Shown: positions 1 to 8,963 of the stretch, in pieces
Position numbering within the stretch: the stretch's first letter is position 1
Layout of the letters: every line of letters begins with the position of its first letter
DNA from: Chitinophaga hostae
GTDB taxonomy: Bacteria > Bacteroidota > Bacteroidia > Chitinophagales > Chitinophagaceae
Direction of reading: 5' to 3'
DNA length: 64,000 nucleotides
Assembly: GCF_018224885.1 (NCBI RefSeq)
Contig: NZ_JAGTXB010000005.1
Coordinates: 248,001 to 312,000, forward strand
Notes under the pieces: model-generated
What the model saw: the letters and a program-made list of their open reading frames with translations, nothing else
Databases searched by the model: none
What the model was told of the DNA's origin: nothing
Position numbers and translations under genes: made by a program

Positions 1-1
1 A

Positions 2-1339
2 TTGAGGACCTCAGGAGAAAGTAGCACTGCCAGGGTGGTGTTTCCTACAGCCCGCCAGGTTGAATGGGCGGACGCCGAAGTAGGGGCATTGATCCATTTC
101 GATATCAGTGTATTTGAACCATCCTACAACTGGCGGCAGGCATGGGGCTATCATCCTGATCCAAAGATTTTCAATCCTGCTGAATTGGACACGGACCAGT
201 GGGTAAAAGCTGTCAAAGACGCGGGAGCGAACTATGCCGTTCTGGTAGCGAAACATTGCACCGGGTTCAGCCTCTGGCCTACGAAAGCCCATGATTATAG
301 TGTGGTCGCTTCTCCCTGGAAGAACGGGAAAGGAGACATAGTGGCCGATTTTATAGCCTCCTGTAAAAAATATGGCATTAAACCAGGCATCTATGCCAGC
401 GCAGCCGCAAACGGCTATTTCAAAGTAGACAATCCCGGGTTGGTCATCACCGGAGACAGCATTGCGCAGAAAGCATACAACAAAGTAGTAGAGACCCAAC
501 TTACAGAACTATGGTCAAACTATGGTGATCTTTTTGAGATTTGGTTCGATGGAGGCGTTCTGCCAGAATCCAAAGGAGGGCCCGATATCGTACCCATCCT
601 GCAGCAAAAGCAGCCTGACGCAATAGTTTTTCAAGGCCCCTACGGCACCAAAAACCTGATACGCTGGATAGGCAATGAAGAAGGGCTGGCCGCTTATCCT
701 TCCTGGGCAACGGCGGACAGCACTACCAAGGCTGACGGAACGGTAGTTGTTGAAGGCTTGCATGGAAACCCCAATGCACCCATCTGGTGTCCTGGCGAGG
801 CAGATGCCCCGCTACGTAAAAACTCGTCCTGGGAAGGAGGATGGTTTTGGAAAAAAGGCCAGGACCATATGATCAACTCCCGGGAAGAAATGATCCACAA
901 ATATTATCACAGTGTAGGCCGTAATACCAACCTGCTGATAGGCGTGGTAGTGGACACACGGGGGCTCGTGCCGGATGCGGACGTCAAAGCCCTGAAAGCC
1001 TTTGGCGACGAAGTAAAGAGAAGATTCGGAACCAGCCTTGCAGAGACGCATGCGAAAGGGTCCGAAGTGGTGTTAAAATTTGACGCACCTGCCAGAATAA
1101 ACCATGTGGTGATCATGGAAGAAATCGCCAATGGGGAGAGAATAAGGAAGTACAAGGTGGAAGGCATGGTAAATGGAGCGTGGAAGTTACTTGCCGAGGG
1201 CGAAAGCGTGGGCCATAAACGGATACAGCAATTTGAGCCTGTAGTAGTAAGCAGGCTGCGATTAATCATCCCCCAGTCCACTGCTTTACCTGAAATTAAA
1301 AAACTGGCAGCATATTATGTTGAACAGGCTGGTCTATAA
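2..1339 (+). CDS. Alpha-L-fucosidase, GH29 (5' end outside window)
   Basis: Exported retaining alpha-L-fucosidase that removes terminal fucose from glycans. The reading frame is open from the first bases and begins directly with the catalytic barrel (motif GALIHFDISVF near residue 30, then VAKHCTGFSLW near residue 83). No start codon with a signal peptide is visible, so the true start most likely lies before the window. The probable nucleophile is Asp183 in EIWFDGG (numbering from base 2). Residues about 345-445 look like a discoidin-type beta-sandwich, as in the plant-like GH29 branch. It is followed after 71 bases by a second GH29 gene on the same strand, suggesting one operon. The family call is secure; linkage specificity cannot be read from the sequence. 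Confidence 0.9.
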   Translation: MRTSGESSTARVVFPTARQVEWADAEVGALIHFDISVFEPSYNWRQAWGYHPDPKIFNPAELDTDQWVKAVKDAGANYAVLVAKHCTGFSLWPTKAHDYSVVASPWKNGKGDIVADFIASCKKYGIKPGIYASAAANGYFKVDNPGLVITGDSIAQKAYNKVVETQLTELWSNYGDLFEIWFDGGVLPESKGGPDIVPILQQKQPDAIVFQGPYGTKNLIRWIGNEEGLAAYPSWATADSTTKADGTVVVEGLHGNPNAPIWCPGEADAPLRKNSSWEGGWFWKKGQDHMINSREEMIHKYYHSVGRNTNLLIGVVVDTRGLVPDADVKALKAFGDEVKRRFGTSLAETHAKGSEVVLKFDAPARINHVVIMEEIANGERIRKYKVEGMVNGAWKLLAEGESVGHKRIQQFEPVVVSRLRLIIPQSTALPEIKKLAAYYVEQAGL

Positions 1340-1410
1340 GTTGACCCCTGATTGCCGGAACAAAGAATTCCGGACTTTATTTTATCACCGCTGCTCTTAA
1401 AACCATTAAT

Positions 1411-3261
1411 ATGATATTTAATCGCGAAGCAAATAAGGAGCTTCTTAAGAAAGAGAATCGTAAGTATAATAGCATCGCAATTGCAAAAATTTTGTTGATA
1501 CTGTTTATTGGCTGGTTCCCCTATTCCATTAAAGCGCAAAACATGGATGAAATGTGGGATAAAAATTCCACAGCCAAAGAGCACCCCAATATTCAATGGT
1601 TTAAGGACGCTAAATTCGGGCTCTTTATCCATTGGGGATTGTATTCCCAACTGGCGGGCAAATGGAATAACAAAAGATATTATGGCAGTGGTGAATGGAT
1701 CATGTTTCAGGCCGGGATACCTGTTAAGGAATATGAGCAGGTAGCGAAAGAGTTTAATCCGGTAAATTTCAATGCTGATGAATGGGCCCAGCTGGCGAAA
1801 GATGCAGGCATAAAATACATGGTGATAACCGCTAAGCACCATGAAGGGTTTGCCATGTATGATTCTAAAGCCAGTGATTTTAATATCGTGGAAGCTACGC
1901 CCTATAAAAAAGATCCCATGAAAGCATTGGCCGATGCAACAAGGAAAAGAGGAATAAAATTTGGTTTTTATTACTCTCAATTTGTTGACTGGCATGAACC
2001 CAATGGCGCAGGAAATGAAAGGGACTTTGACGAGAGCAAAAAAAATTACCAGTTATACTACGATCAAAAAGCAATCCCGCAATTGAAAGAATTACTCACC
2101 GGGTACGGCCCTTTGGGTATTGTATGGTTCGATCTGCCCGGCGGGCTTACAAAAGCGGAAACACAAAAGTTGATTGACAGCCTGCACGCATTGCAACCGC
2201 AAAGTTTATTCAGCAGCCGCGTAGGTCAGGGACTTGGGGATTACAAGGATTTTGGGGATTCGGAAGTGCCGCCGGTTCCTATTAAAGGGGCATGGGAATC
2301 CATATACACGCATAATGATTCGTGGGGCTACATCGAGCACGATATGAATTTCAAAACTTCAACAGAAATCATACAGTTACTGGCGAATGTTGCCTCGAAA
2401 GGCGGCAATCTTATGTTGAATGTAGGGCCTGACGGGAAGGGAAACATTCCTTTTTATTCAATAAAATATTTAAAAGAAACAGGCAAATGGCTAGCCGTAA
2501 ACGGCGAAAGCATTTATGGTACCACATACGGGTTTATTCCGGCCCAACCCTGGGGCGTTACAACTGCAAAACCAGGCAAATTATTCCTGCATGTTCTTAA
2601 CAAGCCCCAAAATGGAAAACTCCTCGTACCTGATTTTACGAACCAGGTAAGCAATGTATATGCATTAGACGGGAAAAGAAAGCTCAACTTCAAGCGAAAT
2701 GACAAAGACATTGTCATTGATATTCCTTCTTCAACCGGGGCAACAGCAAACAATGTTCTTGTAATTGAATATAGTGGTGCGCCTCCTGCTTATAATGCCA
2801 CTTCTCCTGTTACTGTTTCCCAGCAATATGAAACGAATAGAGTAGATGCGATTTTTTCAACAAACAGTGGTAAAGCCAAAACTACAAGCCTCGGCTATAG
2901 CCATTATTTCGGGGACTGGAAACATGCAACCTGTGTTACCTCGATGGCAACACCTGACGATGCCGCTACTTTTCAAATTCGTATTACTGATCCCGGAGAC
3001 TATAAAGTAATACTGGAGTATGCTTGTTCGCCGGCAAACGCAGGGCAGGAAGCCAGCCTGGAAATGGCCGGGGAAAAATTTTTTTTCAAAACATTGCGTA
3101 CGTCCGAATACAGCAATGGTGCACCCTTGCTGTTCATTCAACACCCCGTTGCGATTACTAAAATCGAAAGGACGGGTGTTTATAGCATTACCATTCGCCC
3201 AGACCAGAAAGGGAGTGAGTTGTTTAAATTAAAAAGGGTAATACTGGAACCTGCAAAATAA
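1411..3261 (+). CDS. Alpha-L-fucosidase, GH29, with C-terminal accessory domain
   Basis: Secreted or periplasmic alpha-L-fucosidase of 616 residues. A signal segment (hydrophobic core ILLILFIGWFPYS, residues about 27-40) is followed by the GH29 barrel: FGLFIHWGLYS near residue 70, ITAKHHEGFAMYD near residue 142, and the probable nucleophile Asp241 in IVWFDLPGG. GGNLMLNVGPDGKG near residue 332 closes the barrel. A beta domain follows (about 365-450), then a carbohydrate-binding-like module (about 480-616), so the protein is longer than the usual 440-480 residues. The start at 1411 gives an N-terminus somewhat long for a signal peptide, but no better ATG lies before the hydrophobic core. It is the second of three GH29 genes in a row. 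Confidence 0.92.
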   Translation: MIFNREANKELLKKENRKYNSIAIAKILLILFIGWFPYSIKAQNMDEMWDKNSTAKEHPNIQWFKDAKFGLFIHWGLYSQLAGKWNNKRYYGSGEWIMFQAGIPVKEYEQVAKEFNPVNFNADEWAQLAKDAGIKYMVITAKHHEGFAMYDSKASDFNIVEATPYKKDPMKALADATRKRGIKFGFYYSQFVDWHEPNGAGNERDFDESKKNYQLYYDQKAIPQLKELLTGYGPLGIVWFDLPGGLTKAETQKLIDSLHALQPQSLFSSRVGQGLGDYKDFGDSEVPPVPIKGAWESIYTHNDSWGYIEHDMNFKTSTEIIQLLANVASKGGNLMLNVGPDGKGNIPFYSIKYLKETGKWLAVNGESIYGTTYGFIPAQPWGVTTAKPGKLFLHVLNKPQNGKLLVPDFTNQVSNVYALDGKRKLNFKRNDKDIVIDIPSSTGATANNVLVIEYSGAPPAYNATSPVTVSQQYETNRVDAIFSTNSGKAKTTSLGYSHYFGDWKHATCVTSMATPDDAATFQIRITDPGDYKVILEYACSPANAGQEASLEMAGEKFFFKTLRTSEYSNGAPLLFIQHPVAITKIERTGVYSITIRPDQKGSELFKLKRVILEPAK

Positions 3262-3436
3262 CAGGGACTGAAGAATGGGATAAATGGGATAGTTTAAACG
3301 GTTGGATATTTGGAAGATGATAAATTATTATAAGATAGTTGAAAGATAAAAAGTAATCCGCTGTTGAAAGATATCCCGGGTGCCGTGCTGCTAACGTATG
3401 TAAATTCATTTGTCAATTATTATAAGTGTTTAGGCT

Positions 3437-5170
3437 ATGAGAAAATATTTGTTTTTCATATTATTGATAGCTTTCGGGAAAAACACCACTGCGCAGGAAA
3501 AGGAGGTGATTGCCTATTTGGCGGAAAAATCCATTCCTATCCATACGGTTGCGCCGGGTGATAATTTTGATGATCTCCAACCGCTCGGGAAAATCTGGAA
3601 GGGTAAACGTATCATAGGCGCCGGAGAGGCAACGCATGGCAGTAAGGAATTTACAGAAGTAAGGCACCGCTTGTTTAAATTCCTGGTAACAGAAATGGGC
3701 TTTAAAACTTTGGCTATCGAGGCCGATTATGCTGCTGTCCGGCGCGTCAATGAGTATGTAATATATGGGAAAGGTACCAGCTTGCAGGCCCTGGAAGCAA
3801 TTGGCGTCTGGATTTATTATACACGGGAATGGTTATCCCTGTTGGAATGGATGAGCGCTTTTAATGCTGGTAAAGCGGATGCTGACAAAATAAGGTGCTA
3901 TGGGTTTGATATGCAATCGGAACGGCCGGCCCTTCAAAGCATTGCCATGCAACTCAAACAATTTAGCCCAGGAGATTACGCCGGTAAGTTTAAGGCGCTT
4001 GAAACACTTGAATTCACTGGAAAGCAGCTTGAGCCAAAAGACAGATCCACCATCAATGACCTGCTAATTTCCGTACAGCAATATATATCAACGCACGGGG
4101 AAAAACTACTTGACAGTCTGGGTGCCGATGGATATGCTACCCTCAGGCATGACCTGGATATTGTTAAACAGTGCCTGAGTCAGTATGAAACCAGTGATGT
4201 ATATACCGCCGTGGGCATCAGGGATAAATCAATGGCCGCTAATATTAAATGGATAGCAGATCAGCGACCGGGAAATGAAGGAATTTTTGTATGGGCACAT
4301 AACGGCCATATCAGCAAGGACAGTTCACTGTCTTTCCTGCACTGGATGGGATCTTATCTGAAACAATATTTCGGGGACAGCTATTATGCCCTGGGGCTGA
4401 GTTTCAACAAAGGAGGCTTCCGCGCTTCGAACTATTTCGCGGTAGTTAATTTTACAACGGGCCCTGCTGAAAAAGGTTCCAGCAATGAGCTTTTTGCATC
4501 CGTTGGCAAACCCATTTTCTTTGTAGACATTCCTACTGCCTCGCGGGAAAGTAAACCTGCGGAAAATTTTTTTCAAAGACGTATTGCCGCTAGAAATATT
4601 GGTGGATTGTATGTTCCTGGCAACGATGTTCCCTATTATCTTCAATCCCCACTCGGTCAATACTATGATGGTATTTTGTTTATAGACGAGGTTAACGCGG
4701 CTATTCCCGCCAGGCAACAGTTCTTCGGGGCGCTTGGATATATGTTGGATGGCAAAAAGTACCAGGGGAAAATCATCCGGCTCACCGCAAAAGCCATTAA
4801 TCACCATCCGCCGGATACCGCTAATCTGACAATTACAAAACTGGAGGCCAATAGCCAGCGCCGGAAATTTATTGATATCCTTGAACCCGCCTGGAAAGAT
4901 TATGAGATTAAAGATACCATCACCGCCACAACTAGCAATATTATGGTGACCATCGGCGTAACGGGCCAGGGTGGGAAAATTTGCCTGGATAGTGTACAAC
5001 TGGAAGTATACAATAAAAATAAGTGGGAGCCCATTACAGCTAGCACCGCTGCCGGGGATTTGGACGATCAGAAAAGCGGATGGCGGAAAATAAATATCAA
5101 TGCGCAAATTTCTATCTTTCATGATGACAAAAACAAATCTCATCCTGTCATTTGCATCCGGAATGACTAG
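3437..5170 (+). CDS. Erythromycin esterase family protein (exported)
   Basis: 577-residue protein with a signal peptide (MRKYLFFILLIAFGKNTTAQ) and the erythromycin-esterase domain (Pfam PF05139 type): GAGEATHGSKEF near residue 61 and AIEADYAAVRRVNEYV near residue 95, the glutamate/histidine motifs of the family, then FVWAHNGHISKDSS near residue 283. Family members hydrolyse lactones or esters, or are of unknown role; export is unusual for a macrolide esterase, so resistance should not be assumed. The last 150 residues or so form a beta-rich extension absent from the classic Ere enzymes. It sits between two fucosidase genes with gaps of about 175 and 170 bases, so it may be co-expressed; acting on an ester or lactone linkage in the same glycan is only a guess. 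Confidence 0.85.
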   Translation: MRKYLFFILLIAFGKNTTAQEKEVIAYLAEKSIPIHTVAPGDNFDDLQPLGKIWKGKRIIGAGEATHGSKEFTEVRHRLFKFLVTEMGFKTLAIEADYAAVRRVNEYVIYGKGTSLQALEAIGVWIYYTREWLSLLEWMSAFNAGKADADKIRCYGFDMQSERPALQSIAMQLKQFSPGDYAGKFKALETLEFTGKQLEPKDRSTINDLLISVQQYISTHGEKLLDSLGADGYATLRHDLDIVKQCLSQYETSDVYTAVGIRDKSMAANIKWIADQRPGNEGIFVWAHNGHISKDSSLSFLHWMGSYLKQYFGDSYYALGLSFNKGGFRASNYFAVVNFTTGPAEKGSSNELFASVGKPIFFVDIPTASRESKPAENFFQRRIAARNIGGLYVPGNDVPYYLQSPLGQYYDGILFIDEVNAAIPARQQFFGALGYMLDGKKYQGKIIRLTAKAINHHPPDTANLTITKLEANSQRRKFIDILEPAWKDYEIKDTITATTSNIMVTIGVTGQGGKICLDSVQLEVYNKNKWEPITASTAAGDLDDQKSGWRKININAQISIFHDDKNKSHPVICIRND

Positions 5171-5340
5171 TGTAACATTCTGTATGTTACCGGGCTATTG
5201 TTTTGTGTCAGAACCCGCCATGAAAAAAGGTTTTAGTATGATGGCATGGCTGGAGAGGCAAAGGAATACAGCTTCCATTGCTCAATCAAAAGAAAAGTAA
5301 GTACAATGATTTTTAACAATAGTTATCAAATTGAGTACAG

Positions 5341-6678
5341 ATGAAAAGACTTGCGATAGTAATATTACTCCTTTCTTATTTTAAAGGATTTGCACAACCC
5401 ATGACAGCATCAAACCGCGTTGACTGGTTTAAGGAAGCAAAGTTTGGTTTGTTTATTCATTGGGGATTGTACAGCATACTGGAAGGGAGCTACAATGGAC
5501 ATACACTGCCGGATAAAAGCTTTGCTCAAGGCGACAGCTGGTATGCCGAATGGATACAACAAAGGCTGGAAGTGCCCCGGGATGCGTATCGTGAACTGGT
5601 AAAAAAATTTAATCCTGAAAAATTCGATGCCGATACGTGGATAAGAGAAGCTAGAGATGCAGGCATGAAGTATTTTGTGATAACCGCCAAACATCATGAT
5701 GGTTTTGCGCTATGGGATTCCAAAGTGTCTGCATATGATCTTGGGAGTACTTCCTACAGAAAGGACATTTTGGGTGAGTTGGTAAAAGCCTGCAGGAAAT
5801 ATGGTTTAAAATATGGCTTTTATTACTCCCACTGCCAGGATTGGGACCACCCTGGCGGAGCCATACCAAACTGGATGCCCCGGAAAACGGATTCACAGTT
5901 TGAACAATATTGGGTTCAAAAATGCCTGCCGCAAGTAGAGGAACTTATTACACTATACAGCCCGGATATGTTTTGGTTTGACACATGGGGAGATGCACAG
6001 GAGAAAACTTTTATTTCAGATAAGAGGCGGGATCAACTAATAACATTAATAAGAAAACTAAGCCCCAAAACACTCATTAACGGCAGGATATCATGGCTGA
6101 GCCCCGGCAAGGATATTGATTTTCTGGAAATGATGGACAATCAATACCCGGCAGAACAACAAAAAATTCCCTGGCAAACACCTGCCACAATGGTAAATTC
6201 GTGGGGATGGCATGCGAAAGATTATGAATGGAAGCCGGCAAAAGAAATGGTCGGCTTTCTTGTAAGCAACGCAGCCAAAGGCGGAAATTACCTGTTGAAT
6301 ATTGGCCCCAAACCGGATGGGACTTTTCCGGCAATGGCCATTCGCCGTCTTCGGGAAATTGGCGGGTGGATGGCAACCAATTGCGATTGTATTTATGGCA
6401 CCACTCCCCTTCTATTAAAAGCGTCCCCAAATGTTTGCTTTACGCAAAAGGCAATCAATGGCAATACAATTGTGTATGCTTCTATCATATATCCACTGAT
6501 AGATAATAAACTCATTCTTCCCTTTACACCTGATAAAATTGCCTCTTGCCAGATGTTAGAGACCGGGATGCCTCTCAAATTCGAAAGTAGTAACGGCGCT
6601 GATGTCTCAATTTTATTACCGCCAGGCATTGCTGCAATGCAAGATGGCGTACAGGTTATTCAAATAGAACTAAAATGA
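5341..6678 (+). CDS. Alpha-L-fucosidase, GH29
   Basis: 445-residue exported alpha-L-fucosidase of standard family length. Signal peptide MKRLAIVILLLSYFKGFAQ, then the GH29 barrel starting with WFKEAKFGLFIHWGLYS. FVITAKHHDGFALWDSK lies near residue 112 and the probable nucleophile is Asp214 in MFWFDTWGD. LLNIGPKPDGTFP near residue 320 is the conserved end of the barrel, followed by a short beta-sandwich. It resembles the gene at 1411-3261 more than the one at 2-1339, so the trio holds two GH29 types. It is the last gene before a gap of about 150 bases leading to the ECF sigma gene, and may form the end of the fucosidase operon. Confidence 0.92.
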   Translation: MKRLAIVILLLSYFKGFAQPMTASNRVDWFKEAKFGLFIHWGLYSILEGSYNGHTLPDKSFAQGDSWYAEWIQQRLEVPRDAYRELVKKFNPEKFDADTWIREARDAGMKYFVITAKHHDGFALWDSKVSAYDLGSTSYRKDILGELVKACRKYGLKYGFYYSHCQDWDHPGGAIPNWMPRKTDSQFEQYWVQKCLPQVEELITLYSPDMFWFDTWGDAQEKTFISDKRRDQLITLIRKLSPKTLINGRISWLSPGKDIDFLEMMDNQYPAEQQKIPWQTPATMVNSWGWHAKDYEWKPAKEMVGFLVSNAAKGGNYLLNIGPKPDGTFPAMAIRRLREIGGWMATNCDCIYGTTPLLLKASPNVCFTQKAINGNTIVYASIIYPLIDNKLILPFTPDKIASCQMLETGMPLKFESSNGADVSILLPPGIAAMQDGVQVIQIELK

Positions 6679-6831
6679 GTATTCCTGTTTCACTGGTTTC
6701 ATGTGTCCACATCAGTTGGGATTTGGACCGTTGATGATGTCCTATAACGCTTCAGCCGGTTGCCTTCACTAGTGAGAAGGGCAGCCACTACAGGTCAACC
6801 CAAAAGGTAGAAAAGGGATAATTATCACTGC

Positions 6832-7434
6832 ATGCATGAATATCCACATAATGAGAAAGAATTGTTGCGGCGCATTGCCCGGGGCGATGAGGCCGCCTTC
6901 CGTATAATATTCGACCTCTACCGGCAGCGGCTGTTTGTATTCGCCTTGCAGATATCCCACTCCGTGGTGGAAGCGGAAGAGATCGTACAGGACATCTTTA
7001 TGAAACTCTGGGAGAACCGCAAGGCCATCGCCGAAGTGGAATACCCCCGGAAATATATTTACACCATGGCCCGCAACCGGGCGGTGGACCTGCTGTGCAA
7101 AATTGCCCGCGACCAAAAGCTCAGAACAGCAGCATGGGTAAACCTGTCGCAGGACCACCGGAACCTTACCGAAGAGCTGTTGAATGAAAAAGAAAGCCGT
7201 GAACTGATCAGCGAAGCAGTGGCCTCCCTGACCGAAAAAAAACAAGCCATCTTCCGCCTCAGCCGGCAGGAAGGGCTCAGCCACCAGGAAATTGCGCGGG
7301 AAATGAGCCTCTCTGTACAAACCGTTAAAAATATCCTCACCGAAATACTCAGACACATCAAAATTCACCTGCAGCAGCATTCCGAGCTGCTGGCCATCGC
7401 TTTCTTAATACAGGCGGGGTATGAGATTTTCTGA
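6832..7434 (+). CDS. ECF RNA polymerase sigma factor (PUL A)
   Basis: 200-residue sigma-70 factor of the ECF type common in Bacteroidota. Region 2 covers residues about 22-92 (FDLYRQRLFVFALQIS, then VVEAEEIVQDIFMKLWENR and PRKYIYTMARNRAVDLL). Region 4 covers about 125-175, with helix-turn-helix GLSHQEIAREMSLSVQTVKN. It directs RNA polymerase to target promoters and is probably held by the FecR protein encoded 140 bases downstream. By analogy with Bacteroides SusC/ECF/FecR systems, glycan uptake through the STN-bearing SusC at 8964-12536 would release it. The ATG at 6832 fits the expected sigma-factor N-terminus. Confidence 0.93.
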   Translation: MHEYPHNEKELLRRIARGDEAAFRIIFDLYRQRLFVFALQISHSVVEAEEIVQDIFMKLWENRKAIAEVEYPRKYIYTMARNRAVDLLCKIARDQKLRTAAWVNLSQDHRNLTEELLNEKESRELISEAVASLTEKKQAIFRLSRQEGLSHQEIAREMSLSVQTVKNILTEILRHIKIHLQQHSELLAIAFLIQAGYEIF

Positions 7435-7574
7435 TCCCTCCCGAAATTCACTTTATCCTGATCTCCTCCGGAAATCTGCCCCGCTTCAAAAAAATCACCT
7501 TTCCACCGGTACTATCGTCTTTCACAACAGTCTGTATTCATGTATTGAAATCCATAACCCCAAATTACAAAGGG

Positions 7575-8753
7575 ATGATGCAAAGACCGGACAGGCCGGC
7601 CTGGTTATTTAAACAATATGTAAGCGGCAAATGTACCGAAGCCGAAACGGAAGAATTTTTCAGGTATGCAGCTGACCCTGCATATAAAGATACGCTGGAT
7701 ACCCTTGTATACCTGTACCTGGAAGAATTATCCATATCAGGAAATATGCCACCTATAGACTGGGACTATATGTATAACCGTATTGTATCCCCTCCCCGTG
7801 TCAAGCCAATCCGCAACCAGTTATGGCGGCGGTTGGCCGTGGCCTCATCGCTGCTGCTGGTGCTGTCGGCAGCGGCCTGGTTATTATGGCGCAGCAGTGT
7901 GAGCCTCCCTCAAATGGGCACAACGCAAGCGCAACACAAAGTGGCCCCCGGCGGCCAGCACGCCCTGCTCACCCTTTCAGATGGCACCGTTATTCCGCTG
8001 GACAGTGCGGCCAATGGCACACTGGCCAGGCAGGGCAATGTGAACATTCTGAAGCTGGACAGCGGCCGGCTGGCATACAGCGCTGCTGCTTCCAAAACTG
8101 TAGACGCCCCCACATTCAATATACTGACCACACCCCGGGGCGGACAGTTCAGGGTGATATTGCCGGATGGCAGCAGGGTATGGCTGAATGCCGCCTCATC
8201 TATCCGCTTCCCTACAACTTTTATCGGCAAAGAAAGAAGAGTTGAGCTGAGCGGCGAAGCATACTTTGAAGTAGAGGAAGATAACAACATGCCTTTTATA
8301 GTGGGGCTGAACGGGGAAGGGCAGGTACTGGTGCTGGGCACTCACTTTAATATTAATGCCTATAACGATGAAGGGCTGCAGAAAACTACCCTGCTGGAAG
8401 GCGCCGTGTTGGTAACTGCAGGGGGCCACCGCCAGATGCTGCGGCCTGGAGAACAGGCGCAGGTACAGCCTGCCAATGCCTCCGCAGGCATTACCGTCAG
8501 GCAAACGGATGTTGAAGAGGTACTGGCATGGAAGAACGGCTACTTCCAGTTCAACCAGGCCGACCTCAGGGCCGTTATGCGCCAGTTAGCCCGTTGGTAT
8601 GACGTAGAGATCAGTTATGAAGGCTCTGTCCCTGAAAGTAAGTTCTGGGGCGACATTTCACGGGAAGCCAACATCACGGATGTTTTAAAAGTATTGGAAA
8701 AAAGCGGTGTACACTTCAGGTTAGAAGGGAAAAAGATCATTGTAACACAGTAA
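7575..8753 (+). CDS. FecR-family anti-sigma factor (PUL A)
   Basis: Inner-membrane anti-sigma factor of about 392 residues. A cytoplasmic N-terminal segment should bind the sigma factor; one membrane helix (VASSLLLVLSAAAWLLW, about residue 85) follows, then the periplasmic FecR domain with paired motifs FRVILPDGSRVWLNAASS and RRVELSGEAYFEVEE. The C-terminal STN-binding-like domain ends in FRLEGKKIIVTQ. I start at the ATG at 7575; a TTG thirty bases upstream could extend the frame by ten residues, but it overlaps nothing that supports it. The order sigma, FecR, SusC is the standard arrangement. Confidence 0.92.
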   Translation: MMQRPDRPAWLFKQYVSGKCTEAETEEFFRYAADPAYKDTLDTLVYLYLEELSISGNMPPIDWDYMYNRIVSPPRVKPIRNQLWRRLAVASSLLLVLSAAAWLLWRSSVSLPQMGTTQAQHKVAPGGQHALLTLSDGTVIPLDSAANGTLARQGNVNILKLDSGRLAYSAAASKTVDAPTFNILTTPRGGQFRVILPDGSRVWLNAASSIRFPTTFIGKERRVELSGEAYFEVEEDNNMPFIVGLNGEGQVLVLGTHFNINAYNDEGLQKTTLLEGAVLVTAGGHRQMLRPGEQAQVQPANASAGITVRQTDVEEVLAWKNGYFQFNQADLRAVMRQLARWYDVEISYEGSVPESKFWGDISREANITDVLKVLEKSGVHFRLEGKKIIVTQ

Positions 8754-8842
8754 TGCGTATCCTATTTTTCACCTTAAAATACTTTCAACCACGGCCACAA
8801 AAATTTAACCACGAAAAAAAACAACGTCAGCTCAAAAAAGAA

Positions 8843-8902
8843 TCCTGCCCCGGCGCAACGCCGGAACAGGATTGGGCGGGTACTGCTGCTACAGTACCCG
8901 CC
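8843..8902 (+). promoter_or_regulatory. Paired hairpins between fecR and susC (PUL A)
   Basis: Two adjacent inverted repeats in the 210-base fecR-susC gap. The first is a stem with outer arms 8843-8847 and 8867-8871 and inner arms 8850-8855 and 8859-8864 (CCGGCG, loop CAA, CGCCGG). The second has 10-bp perfect arms at 8875-8884 and 8893-8902 with an 8-base loop. There is no U-run, so they look like attenuation, RNA-processing or stability elements rather than a plain terminator. PUL B has a nested structure at the same place (30674-30729). A role in adjusting SusC level relative to FecR is inference. Confidence 0.55.
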
Positions 8903-8963
8903 TGAAGGGTAATCAAACACGTCATGTAACTGAACAATTATTAAATCACCCAAAATCAAAAGT

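Noticed and set aside
3437..5170. Antibiotic-resistance reading of the erythromycin esterase family protein
   Set aside because: The protein has a signal peptide, an extra domain and a fucosidase neighbourhood; family name alone is not evidence of macrolide resistance.
5100..5300. 66-codon frame at the end of the erythromycin-esterase-family gene
   Set aside because: It overlaps that gene in another frame, has no plausible domain and adds only a short tail beyond the stop.
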